Assembly (NCBI RefSeq): GCF_000717345.1
Contig: NZ_JNZA01000010.1
Coordinates: 62,001-126,000 of the forward strand
Origin: Streptomyces lydicus
GTDB lineage: Bacteria > Actinomycetota > Actinomycetes > Streptomycetales > Streptomycetaceae
Reading direction: 5' to 3'
Length of the DNA: 64,000 bases
Shown piece after piece: positions 49,324-58,540 of this stretch. The notes under the pieces were generated by a model. That model had not been told where the DNA came from and searched no databases. It saw nothing but the letters and a program-made list of their open reading frames with translations. Within the stretch, counting starts at the first letter, position 1; every line of letters starts with the position of its first letter. The translations under genes were made by a program, and so were the position numbers.

Positions 49324-50697
49324 GTGAGACGTCATGGTGGGGAACGTCGGAGTACCGCCCTGGTGATCGCGGCCGGTGCGACCGCGCTGGCGTTGCTGCT
49401 GGTCACCCTGGTGATGTGCGCGGGACCGGGCGGCCGGGACCGGGACCGGGACGCGAAGGGCGTCGCGCCCCCGCACCCCACCGGTCCGGCCGTGGGCTGG
49501 GGGTTCACCCACACCCAGTTCAGCGCGGACCGCGGGGCCGACGGGGCCACCGAGCGGGCCACCCGGCTGCTGGCCGGCAGCCCCGTGCCGCAGAACCAGC
49601 ACATCATGGGCTGGGGCGCCCGGAACCCCGAGCCGAGCCCCGGCCGCTACGACTTCGCCGACCTGGACCGCCGGCTCGCGCTGATCCGTCGCACCGGCGG
49701 CACGCCCGTCGTCACCCTGTGCTGCGCGCCGGACTGGATGAAGGGCGGCCGGGCCGGCAGCACCGACTGGAGCGCCCTGGAGAAGGCCCCCGACCCGGCG
49801 CACTACGCGGACTTCGCGGCCCTCGCGGGAAAGATCGCCCGACGCTACCCGGACGTACGCCACTTCGTCGTCTGGAACGAGTTCAAGGGGTTCTTCGACG
49901 ACGCGAAGGGCCGCTGGGACAGCGAGGGCTACACCCGGCTCTACAACCTGACCTACCGCGCGCTGAAGAAGGTCAACGACGCCGTCCAGGTCGGCGGCCC
50001 CTATCTGGTGATGGACAGCTACCTGCCCGGCGACGACACGCATGCCTCCCGCGTCACGGGCCCCTGGGGCAGCCTCGACCAGCGCACCGTCGACGCCCTG
50101 ACGTACTGGAACCGGCACAAGGCCGGTGCGGACTTCCTGGTCGTCGACGGCTCCAGCTACAGCAAGGACGACCGGTACGCCCCGGACGAGTTCACCGCCG
50201 CCCGCAAGTTCGCCGACGTGGGCCGGTGGCTGCGCCGGGAGACCGGACTGCCGCTGTGGTGGGCGGAGTGGTACGTCGAGGTCGCCGCCGGCGGCGCGCG
50301 GGGCCGGGCACCGGCCTGGAGCGAGCGCAAACGCGTCGCCGCGCACGCCGCCGCGCTGATCGAGATGGCGGCGGGCGGCGCCACCAGCGGCTTCTACTGG
50401 AACCCGGAGGACGAGGGCGGGTCCGGGAACTGCCCGGGGTGCCTGTGGAGCAGCACCGAGCGGGACGACGGCGGGCGCGAACTGCCGATGTTCACGCTGC
50501 TGTCGCGGTTCTCCCGGGCCTTCCCGCCCACGGCCCGGCCCCGCGCGTTCGACACCGGACGCGCCACGGTGCCGGGGCTGGCGGACGACCGCAGCGCGCT
50601 GGTCGTGAACACCTCGGACCGCGCCGGCACCGCGACGGTGGACGGCCGGCAGCTCACCCTCGCCGGGTACGAGGTCCGGTGGGTCGACCGCTCCTGA
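49324..50697 (+). CDS. GH39-like glycoside hydrolase, membrane-anchored
   Basis: The 457-residue protein has one N-terminal membrane helix (about residues 11-32, ALVIAAGATALALLLVTLVM) and a large extracellular TIM-barrel domain. VVWNEFKGFFDD (near residue 185) gives the Asn-Glu acid/base pair of clan GH-A, and LPLWWAEWYVE (near residue 315) the probable nucleophile Glu. The order and spacing fit GH39 xylosidase-like enzymes. A small beta domain ends the protein. The GTG start begins the frame. It is convergent with a polysaccharide synthesis operon and may trim or recycle the product; many exopolysaccharide loci carry such a GH39 enzyme (compare PslG). Confidence 0.85.
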   Translation: MRRHGGERRSTALVIAAGATALALLLVTLVMCAGPGGRDRDRDAKGVAPPHPTGPAVGWGFTHTQFSADRGADGATERATRLLAGSPVPQNQHIMGWGARNPEPSPGRYDFADLDRRLALIRRTGGTPVVTLCCAPDWMKGGRAGSTDWSALEKAPDPAHYADFAALAGKIARRYPDVRHFVVWNEFKGFFDDAKGRWDSEGYTRLYNLTYRALKKVNDAVQVGGPYLVMDSYLPGDDTHASRVTGPWGSLDQRTVDALTYWNRHKAGADFLVVDGSSYSKDDRYAPDEFTAARKFADVGRWLRRETGLPLWWAEWYVEVAAGGARGRAPAWSERKRVAAHAAALIEMAAGGATSGFYWNPEDEGGSGNCPGCLWSSTERDDGGRELPMFTLLSRFSRAFPPTARPRAFDTGRATVPGLADDRSALVVNTSDRAGTATVDGRQLTLAGYEVRWVDRS

Positions 50698-50722
50698 CGC
50701 GGCACGGGAGCGGCCCCGGGCC

Positions 50723-53700
50723 TCACGACAGCGTCAGGAAGCGCTGCACGAGTGAGGCCACGAACACCAGCAGCAGCGGCACCGCGAACCAGAACAGGCC
50801 CTGGGTCCAGTGCGCCCGGCGCGGGCCCGGCGCCATCGCGACCCGCAGCACCTCACGGGCCGTCAGCACCGCGATCAGCGCGAGCAGGGCCAGCCCCCCG
50901 AGCACCGACCACGGTGTCCAGGTCACCTTCGGGCCCGCCGGGCCGGGCCGGGGCAGCGGCACCTCGCCCGCCGGCCGCCGCCCGACCTCGTAGACCGCCG
51001 CGTGCTCGTTGGACAGCACCCGCCGCAGCTCGGGGCGCCGGTCCAGGGCGGTGCGCAGCCGCGCCTCCCACCCCGCCGGGTAGCCCGAGTCCAGCCGCAG
51101 CGCCTCCGCCTGGCCGTGGTTGACGACGAGGTACGACTGCGGTCCGGCGTCCCGCAGCGCGGTGACGAGCGGACCGACCCCGGCCGGGTCCCGGGGCGCC
51201 AGGGTCGGGGCGTACTGCACCCGCTCCATGTCCCGGGCGCCCCAGGGCATCGCCGGGGTGACGCTGTTGACGGGGTCGTTGCTCAGCCACAGCAGCCGGG
51301 CCGTCGGCCGGTCGTGGGCGTAGACGTAGTTCATCGCGGCGACCTCGCCGGGCCTGATCCGCTCGAACGGCTCGTTGCCCCAGCGGGCGACGAGGAAGCC
51401 GACGGCCAGCACCAGCCCGGTCAGCAGCGCGGCGAGCGGCCCCAGCGCCCGCCGGGCGGCACCGGTACCCGGCCGGGCGGCGCCGGGAACGCGCGGGAAC
51501 AGCGCCAGCGCCGCCAGCACACAGGCGCCGGGCAGCGCGAACAGGAAGACCCGCAGGGCCATTTCGCCGCCGTAGGACTGCATCCCGAAGGCCAGGAACG
51601 GGACGAAGGTCAGCACCGGCAGGGAGCGTTCGGCGAAGCCGGCCGCACGGCGGCGCAGCACCCCCCAGCAGGCGAGCGTCAGCACCCCGCCGGCCAGCGC
51701 CACCCGGGCGTACAGGACGACCTTGTGGGTGGCGTCGCCGCCGCCGATCCGGTCCGTCACCGACGAGGAGACGTTGCCGCCGATGCCGCCGAGCCCGCCG
51801 AACAGTTCGTCGAAGTGACCCGACCAGTACGGCTCGGCCAGGAACCCCACCCACGCGGCGACCAGCACGGCCAGCAGCAGCGGCAGTCCGCGCAGGGTGC
51901 AGCGGCGGACCAGCACCAGGGCGGTGAGCACCCCGAGCATCACGAACGGGGTCAGCTGATGGCCCGCCACCGACGCCGCGAACAGCGCGATCAGCGTGGT
52001 GAGCAGGACCGTGCGCCGGTCCCGGCCCGCCGGGGGCGGCTCCGCCTCGCCCGGCCGCAGCCGCCCGGTGTGCGGCCGGGCCCCGCGGAACCACACCAGC
52101 AGGATCGCCACGAAGACGAGGTACAGCAGGTAGGTGAACCCCTGCGGGGAGAAGTAGTCCTGGCCGACCCAGCCGCACAGCGCGAACAGCCAGGCCGCGC
52201 ACCACTTCGCCCGCCGGCTCGCCCGTACCGCCTTCAGCAGCAGGAACAGCGGTGCCAGATACAGGAGTTGCAGGGTGAGCGGCCACCAGCGCAGCACCTC
52301 GGTGAAGTCGGTGACGCCGCACGCCCCGGCGAGGAACCGCACCCCGGCGAAGAAGCCGGGCCAGCTCCAGCGCGCGTCCAGGTCCGGTACCGCCGTGCCG
52401 GTGCGGCCCAGGTAGTCCAGGAAGCCCAGGTGCTGCCAGGCCGTCGGGAAGCGCGGCTCGCTCTCCAGCACGGCCGGCAGCGCGTGCAGCGCCACCACCG
52501 TCATCAGCAGCACCGCGGCAGGCAGCGCCCGCCGCGCCCCGGGCAGCGACAGCGCCCAGGCGAACGCGGCCACCAGCACGACCACGCCGGCCAGGGTGGC
52601 GGCGGGCAGCACCGAGATCAGCCCCAGCCCGTTCATCCGGTCCAGGTCGGCGTCGCCCATGCCGCGCAACGGAAGCCAGAACAGGGCGAGTCCGGCGGCC
52701 AGCAGCGCCCAGCCGGCCAGCGCCCGGTGCCGGCCGCGGCGCCGTCGCGTCCCCGGCGGGCGGGGGCCCCGGCGGGGCCGGGCCGCCGCCGGTGGCCCGG
52801 CCTCCCGGGGCGCGGCCCGCCCGTACGTGCCGGCGCCGTCCCCGAGGTCCCCGTAGACCGCCAGGTCCGCCAGGTCGCCGTCCGGGGCGAGCCCGTCGGA
52901 CGGGGCCCGGGTGAGGGGGGCCGTCGCCACCTGCCCGCGCAGCACCCGGCGCAGCCGTACGGTCGCGAGGGCGACGATCACCGCCAGGCTGGCGGTCTCG
53001 GCGACGCCGGCGCCGGCGAGCCCCATCCGCGGCAGCAGCACCAGCGTCAGCCCGAGCACCAGCACGCACAACAGGCCCTGCAGCGCGGCCAGTCCGGCCG
53101 TCCGGCTCTGGGCCCGCAACACCGCGAAGTGCACCTCCATCACCACCCGGAGCGCGGCGCCCACCGCCAGCCAGCGCAGCAGCGGCGTCGCCGCCTGCGC
53201 GTACCCGGCGCCGAAGACGTCCAGCAGATACGGGGCGAAGAGGAACAGCGCGAGGCAGACCGGCAGCATGATGCGGGCCATCCGCCGCAGCGCCGCCCGG
53301 GTGTGGTGGGCCAGCTGCGCCGGGTCGTGCGCGCCCTCGACGGTCAGCGACGAACCCATGTTGAGGGCCAGCAGATTGACCGTGCCGCCGATGGTGGTGG
53401 TGACGTAGAAGTACGCGTTGTCCGTCGCGCTGACCTGCGAGGCCACCAGCACGGGGACGAGATGGACCACGGCCAGGGAGAACAGCGAGCCGGTGGAGTC
53501 GCCGGCCAGGAAGCGGACCGTCTGCCGCAGGGACGGCGGCCGGGCGGTGCGCTCCGTGCGCCGTACGTGGCGGGGGACCAGCCGGCTGAAGACCAGCCAG
53601 CCCAGCGGGAGCACCGAGACCGCGATCGCCGCGACCCACGAGACGAAGACCCCGGCGGTGGGAACCGCGGCGGCCAGGACCACGAGCAGACCCAGCTTCA

Positions 53701-54232
53701 CCGTGGAGAAGGCGAGGTTGCCGACGGGTACCCACAGGGCGCTGCGCAGCCCGGTCAGCACGCCGTCCTGGAGGGTGAGCAGCGACCAGGCGACCACGGC
53801 CAGCACGAACCCTAGGCCGTTGGGGAACCCGTGCAGGAAGCGGTAGGAGGGGCCCCAGAGATCGAGGGTGAGCAGGAAGCCGGTCGCGGCGAGCGCCACG
53901 ACGACCGAACTGGCGGCGTAGGCGCGCCGCACCAGCCGGCCGGTGGTGTGGCCGGCCACCGGGATGAAGCGGGCCAGCGCGCCGGTCAGGGTCAGCGCGG
54001 CCAGTCCCGCCAGCAGCTTCATCGCGGCGATCGCCGCCGAACCCTGGCCGACCGCGGACTCCGTGTAGCAGCGGGCCGCGACCAGCCAGAATCCCAGGCC
54101 GAGCAGCCCGGAGACGCCGGTGTTGAGCATCAGCGCATAGGCGTTGCGGAACAGCGGACTGCCGCCGTCCCGCCCGCCCCGCCGCGGCTCCCGTTCCGCG
54201 CGTTCCGTGGCCTTGGTGGACGTGTCGGACAC
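50723..54232 (-). CDS. Polysaccharide flippase fused to a second polytopic membrane domain
   Basis: The 1169-residue protein has two membrane halves. Residues about 25-435 form a Wzx/MATE-like flippase with twelve or more helices (SPLFRNAYALMLNTGVSGLLGLGFWLVAARCYTESAVGQGSA at the start). A basic, Pro-rich cytoplasmic linker of about 70 residues follows (ending RPPGTRRRRGRHRA). Residues about 510-1169 have at least ten more helices, with extracellular loops such as DYLGRTGTAVPDLDARWSWPGFFAG and a C-terminal soluble loop domain. The second half looks like a polytopic glycosyltransferase or O-antigen polymerase-type protein. It is the last gene of the leftward glycan operon. No stop or frameshift splits the halves. 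Confidence 0.8.
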   Translation of the reverse strand: MSDTSTKATERAEREPRRGGRDGGSPLFRNAYALMLNTGVSGLLGLGFWLVAARCYTESAVGQGSAAIAAMKLLAGLAALTLTGALARFIPVAGHTTGRLVRRAYAASSVVVALAATGFLLTLDLWGPSYRFLHGFPNGLGFVLAVVAWSLLTLQDGVLTGLRSALWVPVGNLAFSTVKLGLLVVLAAAVPTAGVFVSWVAAIAVSVLPLGWLVFSRLVPRHVRRTERTARPPSLRQTVRFLAGDSTGSLFSLAVVHLVPVLVASQVSATDNAYFYVTTTIGGTVNLLALNMGSSLTVEGAHDPAQLAHHTRAALRRMARIMLPVCLALFLFAPYLLDVFGAGYAQAATPLLRWLAVGAALRVVMEVHFAVLRAQSRTAGLAALQGLLCVLVLGLTLVLLPRMGLAGAGVAETASLAVIVALATVRLRRVLRGQVATAPLTRAPSDGLAPDGDLADLAVYGDLGDGAGTYGRAAPREAGPPAAARPRRGPRPPGTRRRRGRHRALAGWALLAAGLALFWLPLRGMGDADLDRMNGLGLISVLPAATLAGVVVLVAAFAWALSLPGARRALPAAVLLMTVVALHALPAVLESEPRFPTAWQHLGFLDYLGRTGTAVPDLDARWSWPGFFAGVRFLAGACGVTDFTEVLRWWPLTLQLLYLAPLFLLLKAVRASRRAKWCAAWLFALCGWVGQDYFSPQGFTYLLYLVFVAILLVWFRGARPHTGRLRPGEAEPPPAGRDRRTVLLTTLIALFAASVAGHQLTPFVMLGVLTALVLVRRCTLRGLPLLLAVLVAAWVGFLAEPYWSGHFDELFGGLGGIGGNVSSSVTDRIGGGDATHKVVLYARVALAGGVLTLACWGVLRRRAAGFAERSLPVLTFVPFLAFGMQSYGGEMALRVFLFALPGACVLAALALFPRVPGAARPGTGAARRALGPLAALLTGLVLAVGFLVARWGNEPFERIRPGEVAAMNYVYAHDRPTARLLWLSNDPVNSVTPAMPWGARDMERVQYAPTLAPRDPAGVGPLVTALRDAGPQSYLVVNHGQAEALRLDSGYPAGWEARLRTALDRRPELRRVLSNEHAAVYEVGRRPAGEVPLPRPGPAGPKVTWTPWSVLGGLALLALIAVLTAREVLRVAMAPGPRRAHWTQGLFWFAVPLLLVFVASLVQRFLTLS

Positions 54233-54283
54233 CGGCTCAGCTGCCCTTTCCTCCGTCGCGGGGGCACCGCGACGGGCTCGGCG

Positions 54284-55087
54284 TCAGTGGTCCGGCAGGC
54301 ACAGCCGCACCGCCTGACGCGTCCTGCGGACCACCGCGTACCCCTTGGTGAGCGCGCGGTCCCGGGCGAAGGCGCGGGCCAGGCCCCGCCCCTCGACGAT
54401 CCGGGCGAACTCCTCGGTGCCGGTACGCCGCCGCACGGTCAGCCGCGCCAGCGCGTACGGCCCCTGGCGGTGCGCCGCGAGCGTGTTGCCGACCGCCAGC
54501 GCCTGCCGGAAGCCCAGCCCGCGCACCGTGCGCCGCACCCGCCGGCTGGAGTGGCCGAAGGGGTAGGCGAAGGACTCCGGCGCGGCCCCGACCTCGTCGG
54601 CGATGATCTCCTTGCAGCGCAGCACCTCGTGGCGCAGCCGCGCGTCGCCGAGCGCGTCCAGCCGCGGGTGGGTGTGGCTGTGGCCGCCGATCTCCACCCC
54701 GGCCCCGGCCAGCTTGCGCACCTGGTCCCAGTCGAGCGTGGTGTCCGGCGCGTCCCCGGTCCCGTACGGGCCGCGCAGCCATCCCGTGGAGACGAACAGG
54801 GTGGCGGGGAAGCCGTGCCGGGCCAGGGCGGGCAGGGCGTGGCGGTACACGCCGTCGTAGCCGTCGTCGAAGGTGATCAGCACCGGTCGGGGCGGCAGCG
54901 GACCGTCGCCCCGCCAGGCCGTGGCGAGGGCGGTGGTGGTCAGCGGGGTGAACCCGCCGTCGGCCAGGACGGCCAGCTGCTCCTCGAACGCGGCGGGCGT
55001 CACCGACAGGTCCCGTACGGCGGGCGTCGGGGCCACGGTGATCGCGTGGTACATCAGGATCGGCACCGCGCCCGGGCGGCCGCTCAT
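54284..55087 (-). CDS. Polysaccharide deacetylase (NodB/CE4)
   Basis: The 267-residue protein has the NodB homology domain: PILMYHAIT, the catalytic-base motif LITFDDGYDG (near residue 74), the metal-binding GGHSHTHPRLD (near residue 133) and SFAYPFGHSS. It removes acetyl groups from N-acetylated sugars using a divalent metal. There is no clear signal peptide, so it may act on a cytoplasmic precursor or be released otherwise. Its start overlaps the stop of the upstream glycosyltransferase gene (ATGA). Confidence 0.92.
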   Translation of the reverse strand: MSGRPGAVPILMYHAITVAPTPAVRDLSVTPAAFEEQLAVLADGGFTPLTTTALATAWRGDGPLPPRPVLITFDDGYDGVYRHALPALARHGFPATLFVSTGWLRGPYGTGDAPDTTLDWDQVRKLAGAGVEIGGHSHTHPRLDALGDARLRHEVLRCKEIIADEVGAAPESFAYPFGHSSRRVRRTVRGLGFRQALAVGNTLAAHRQGPYALARLTVRRRTGTEEFARIVEGRGLARAFARDRALTKGYAVVRRTRQAVRLCLPDH

Positions 55088-56163
55088 GCCGGTGCTCCCT
55101 CGTGCGCCGCGGCCGCCGGACCGCAGGCCGGATCGTCAACCGGACCGGGGGGCAAGGGAGTTGGCTTCGCCCGGGCCCGTACCGTGCCCCACGCGTAGCC
55201 GCCCGCCGCGGCCGCCGCCCCGGCCACGATCGCGCCCGCCCGGGCGGCCCCGCCGGGCCGGCCCAGCAGCGCGTCCCGGACACCGCGCAGCACCCCGGCG
55301 GGCAGCACCCGCACGGTGTGCCGCCGCTCGGCCGCGAGCCCGTCCCGGGCGCCGACGCTGCGCGCCACCAGCGCCTTGGACAGGCCCTCGGCGTACGCCC
55401 GGCCGCGGAAGTACCGGAACCGCCGGCGCTCGGCCGGCACCCGGTGGTGGATCACCGCGCGGTCGTCGATCAGCAGCACCGCGTCCGGCAGCACCTGGCT
55501 GATCCGGATGCACAGTTCGGTCTCCTCGCAGCCCAGCGGCCGCCGGTCGCCGTCCCGCCCGATGCCCGTGGTGAAGCCGCCGGCGAGGTCGAACGCCACC
55601 CTGCGGAACGACGCGTTGCCGCCCAGCACGTTGCGCACCCGCACCTTGCCCGCGGGCAGGCCGCGGTAGGTGCAGCCCACCACCCAGTCGAACTCCTCGG
55701 GGAACCACAGCGGCCGGCGGCCGGACTCCCAGACCGGTTCGGTGCGCCCGCCGACCGCCATCACCGCCGGGTCCGCGTAGGCCGCCGCGAAGTGCCGCAG
55801 CCAGTCCCGCTCGGCCACCGCGTCGTCGTCCAGGAACGCGATGACCTCGCCGTCGGCCGCGGCGATACCGGTGTTCCGGCCCGCGGACAGCCCGCGCGGT
55901 CCCGCGTTGGCCAGCACCCGCAGGGGTGCCGGGGGCGGCCCGGGAGGGCGCGCGCCGCCGGGGGCGCGCGCGAAGTGCTCCGTGAGCCGGTCGAGCAGCC
56001 GCTGGTGATGGTCCACCACCAGCAGCAGTTCATGGGCGGGATGGGACTGCGCGCGTACGGACGCCACCGCGGCCAGGATGTCCTCCCAGCGGTCCTCGGT
56101 GTGGACGCAGATGACCACCGAGATCCGCAAGTCCGGCCCGACCGCCGGTCTCGGGGGGTTCAC
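55084..56163 (-). CDS. Glycosyltransferase family 2
   Basis: The 359-residue protein has a GT-A fold: RISVVICVHTEDRWEDILAAVASVRAQSHPAHELLLVVDHH, the metal-binding DxD in IAFLDDDAVAERDW, then LGGNASFRRVAFDLAGGF and CEETELCIRI, where the Glu is the likely catalytic base. A short hydrophobic stretch near residues 300-322 may bind the membrane. The GTG start overlaps the stop of the previous glycosyltransferase (GTGA); a frame extends upstream into that gene and was not used. It should add one sugar from a nucleotide-sugar donor to the growing glycan. Confidence 0.9.
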   Translation of the reverse strand: MNPPRPAVGPDLRISVVICVHTEDRWEDILAAVASVRAQSHPAHELLLVVDHHQRLLDRLTEHFARAPGGARPPGPPPAPLRVLANAGPRGLSAGRNTGIAAADGEVIAFLDDDAVAERDWLRHFAAAYADPAVMAVGGRTEPVWESGRRPLWFPEEFDWVVGCTYRGLPAGKVRVRNVLGGNASFRRVAFDLAGGFTTGIGRDGDRRPLGCEETELCIRISQVLPDAVLLIDDRAVIHHRVPAERRRFRYFRGRAYAEGLSKALVARSVGARDGLAAERRHTVRVLPAGVLRGVRDALLGRPGGAARAGAIVAGAAAAAGGYAWGTVRARAKPTPLPPGPVDDPACGPAAAAHEGAPA

Positions 56164-56975
56164 AGCGCGTCCCCGGTGATCAGCGCGGGCCGGGCGAGCC
56201 GTTTGCGCCGCGCGCCGCGCTCGCCGGCGATCACCTTCAGCACCCGCAGCCCGTCGCGTACCGCCCGGAGGTTGCTGACGCCGTGAATGCGGTTGTACTC
56301 GTGGCTGGGGATCTCCTGCACCCGCAGACCGGCCTTGACCACCCGGATGTTCATCAGTGTCTCGACCTCGAAGCCGGCGCAGTCCAGGGCGATGTGGTCC
56401 AGGCAGTGCCGCCAGAAGGCGTTGTAGCCGTAGCACAGGTCGGTGTAGCGGGCGCCGAACTTGGCGTTGACGAGGGCGGTCAGCACGCGGTTGCCGAGCT
56501 TGCGGACCGGCGTCATGTCGTCCGTGCCGCCGCCGTTGGCGAACCGCGAGCCCTTGGCGAAGTCGGCCCCCGACACCAGCGCCGAGACGTAGCTGACGAT
56601 CTCGTTGCCGTCGGCCGAGCCGTCCGCGTCGATCATCACGATGATCTCGCCGGTGCAGGCCGCGAAGCCGCTGATCAGTGCGTCACCCTTGCCCTTGCCG
56701 CGCTGGGTGACGACCGTGACGGCCGGCCACAGTTCACGGGCGACGGCGACCGTGTCGTCGGTGGAGTTGCCGTCGACCAGGACCACTTCGTGGATCCAGT
56801 CCGGCAGGGTCTTGAAGACGTACGGGAGATTTTCCGCCTCGTTCATCGCCGGAATGACGACGCTGACCGGAGGGGCGATGGCCAGATGTGATGAGACGGG
56901 ACGGTAGACGGCATGGTCCGGCAGCAGCGTCAGCGGTGGTTCGTCCGCGTCGGCAGGGCGAAGGAACGAGTTCAT
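56160..56975 (-). CDS. Glycosyltransferase family 2, dolichyl-phosphate-mannose-synthase type
   Basis: The 271-residue protein has PPVSVVIPAMNEAENLPYVFKTLPDWIHEVVLVDGNSTDDT (about residues 33-75), the metal site IIVMIDADGSADG, and LCYGYNAFWRHCLDHIALDCAGFEVETLMNIRVVKAGLRVQEIPSHEYNR, which fit polyprenyl-phosphate or UDP-sugar transferases of GT2. There is no membrane anchor. It opens the leftward operon, with GAGAGGGA before the ATG at 56975 and a promoter candidate at 57294-57320. It may make the lipid-linked first sugar. Confidence 0.9.
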   Translation of the reverse strand: MNSFLRPADADEPPLTLLPDHAVYRPVSSHLAIAPPVSVVIPAMNEAENLPYVFKTLPDWIHEVVLVDGNSTDDTVAVARELWPAVTVVTQRGKGKGDALISGFAACTGEIIVMIDADGSADGNEIVSYVSALVSGADFAKGSRFANGGGTDDMTPVRKLGNRVLTALVNAKFGARYTDLCYGYNAFWRHCLDHIALDCAGFEVETLMNIRVVKAGLRVQEIPSHEYNRIHGVSNLRAVRDGLRVLKVIAGERGARRKRLARPALITGDAL

Positions 56976-57444
56976 GGGTGGTTTTCCCTCTCGTCCGGCA
57001 GACCGCCCGCCCCCGGGCGGTCCGTGCTGGATATCCGGGTCGAAAGGGGGGTTCACACCCCGCTCGGCACGGCGGGAACCGCCGTCTGAACAGGGCGAGC
57101 TGGCATACGTGGTGCGTGATGCGCGGCTCGTGCTCCGGCCCTCGGCAAGCAGTGGTCAGCCTGCCAGGACCGCGTGCACGGGACCCCCCCCGACCGCGCA
57201 CCGCACCGGACCGTCATCGTGGCGAGCCCTCCCCTGAGCCGTCGTGCGACGAGTGTCCGATGCGGGTGGATGTGCGACGGTGTTGACGAATGGACTGTAG
57301 GGCAAGGCGTTCCGCGTCAAATACTGTTTGGCTCGAATAACCGGTACGTGCTGATGTACGCCGGTATGCATGCTCCGGCGTACGCCCTTGTGCGCCGTCA
57401 CGAGCCCCCGAAAGGCCCCGATGCGACGGCGCACACGGCCCGGC
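56976..57444. other. Intergenic region upstream of the glycan operon
   Basis: About 470 bp without a gene separate the GT2 and CelD-type GNAT genes, both on the minus strand. The region includes the promoter candidate at 57294-57320 and an AT-richer zone at 57320-57370. Frames here have poor codon bias. Confidence 0.4.
57294..57320 (-). promoter_or_regulatory. Candidate promoter of the glycan operon
   Basis: Read on the minus strand, TTGACG (57315-57320) and TACAGT (57294-57299) are separated by 15 bp; shifting the -35 box by one base (TTTGAC) gives 16 bp. The upstream DNA is AT-rich for this genome. The start codon is about 320 bp further, so a long leader is implied. Confidence 0.4.
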
Positions 57445-58539
57445 TCAGTGCCCCGACCGGATCCGGCCCACCCGTTTGAGCAGGCGGTCCGCGGGGTCGC
57501 GCAGCTCGGGGCGGGCCAGTACGGCATTGCGCAGCGCCCGTACCGGGGCGCGGTAGGCCCAGTGCCCCAGTGCGACGGGGTGGGGCCGCATCACCCACCC
57601 CTCGGCCACCCGCAGCTCCCGCGTCTTGAGGGAGTCCTTGTACTCGGCCTTGCCGCGCCCCATGTCGAGGTACGCCATCGACGCCGCGGCCGCCGCCTCG
57701 GCCATCCGCAGATGCAGCACCAGGCCCGGCGAGTACTTCGCGAGCTCCGCGTCGTACGCCGGGAACCAGCAGGACAGCACGGACCGCGTGCGCGGCCCGA
57801 AGTGCGCGGCGATCGGCCGGTCACCGGCGTACAGCACGGACAGCAGGCCCGCGAAGGAGTCGGTGCGGGTGTGGAACAGGTCCCTGACGAGCCGCACGAT
57901 CCAGGGCTGGGCGAAGCGGTCGCTGCGTCCCGTCCTGCGGTACTGCGCGGACTTCCACCGGGCGAGGGTGCGCAGCGCCTCCGGGTCCCGTTCGTCGTGG
58001 ACGTAGCGCACCGGGCCGACGTCCCGGCCGAGCTTGCGCTCCTTGGCCAGGGTGGTGCGGACGAACTTCGGCGACTGCCCGCGCAGTCGCTCCAGATACG
58101 CCTCGTACCCCTGGTCCACGTCGATGACCGGCGAGGCGTGCGGGCGCAGCGAGGTGTTGTGAAACGGCTGCTGGCCGTCCACCAGGTGGTCGAACTCCAG
58201 CACCGACAGCCCGCAGGCGCCCAGCAGTTCCCGGGCGTCCCACCGGAATCCGGGCCGGTGCACCAGCCCCTGCGCGTCCGAGACACCCAGGCCGACCGCC
58301 CGGCCCACGCCGAGCGGCGAACGGTGGAAGGGCAGGAACGCCGCCGGCCGGCCGTCCTCCCGGATCACCGCGATCCGTACCCCGCCGCGGCAGCGGCCGA
58401 CGGCCAGCGCGAACTCGGGGGCGAGGAACGGGTTCGCCAGCTGCGGCGCGCCCTGCGACGGCGCGGCGGACTGCAGGGCGGTCCAGGCGGCCCGGTCGGC
58501 GCCGCTCAGCTCGTGGGGGTGCTGCACGGTGACGTCCAT
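57445..58539 (-). CDS. GNAT family protein, CelD/BcsL type
   Basis: The 364-residue protein has the two-lobed fold of acetyltransferases linked to polysaccharide synthesis. NPFLAPEFALAVGRCRGGVRIAVIREDGRPAAFLPFH lies in the first lobe. The second has RLRGQSPKFVRTTLAKERKLGRDVGPVRYVHDERD, SVLYAGDRPIAAHFG, LSCWFPAYDAELAKYSPGLVLHLRMAEAA and LDMGRGKAEYKDSLKTRELRVAEG. These are typical of the CelD/FemAB-like group, which acylate cell-surface glycans. The preceding gene's stop lies one base before this start, so the two are coupled. Confidence 0.88.
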   Translation of the reverse strand: MDVTVQHPHELSGADRAAWTALQSAAPSQGAPQLANPFLAPEFALAVGRCRGGVRIAVIREDGRPAAFLPFHRSPLGVGRAVGLGVSDAQGLVHRPGFRWDARELLGACGLSVLEFDHLVDGQQPFHNTSLRPHASPVIDVDQGYEAYLERLRGQSPKFVRTTLAKERKLGRDVGPVRYVHDERDPEALRTLARWKSAQYRRTGRSDRFAQPWIVRLVRDLFHTRTDSFAGLLSVLYAGDRPIAAHFGPRTRSVLSCWFPAYDAELAKYSPGLVLHLRMAEAAAAASMAYLDMGRGKAEYKDSLKTRELRVAEGWVMRPHPVALGHWAYRAPVRALRNAVLARPELRDPADRLLKRVGRIRSGH

Positions 58540-58540
58540 G

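Noticed and set aside
50810..53815. A 1001-codon frame opposite the flippase fusion gene
   Set aside because: Its Arg/Gln/Pro/His-rich composition is typical of antisense frames in high-GC DNA, and the opposite strand encodes clear membrane helices.
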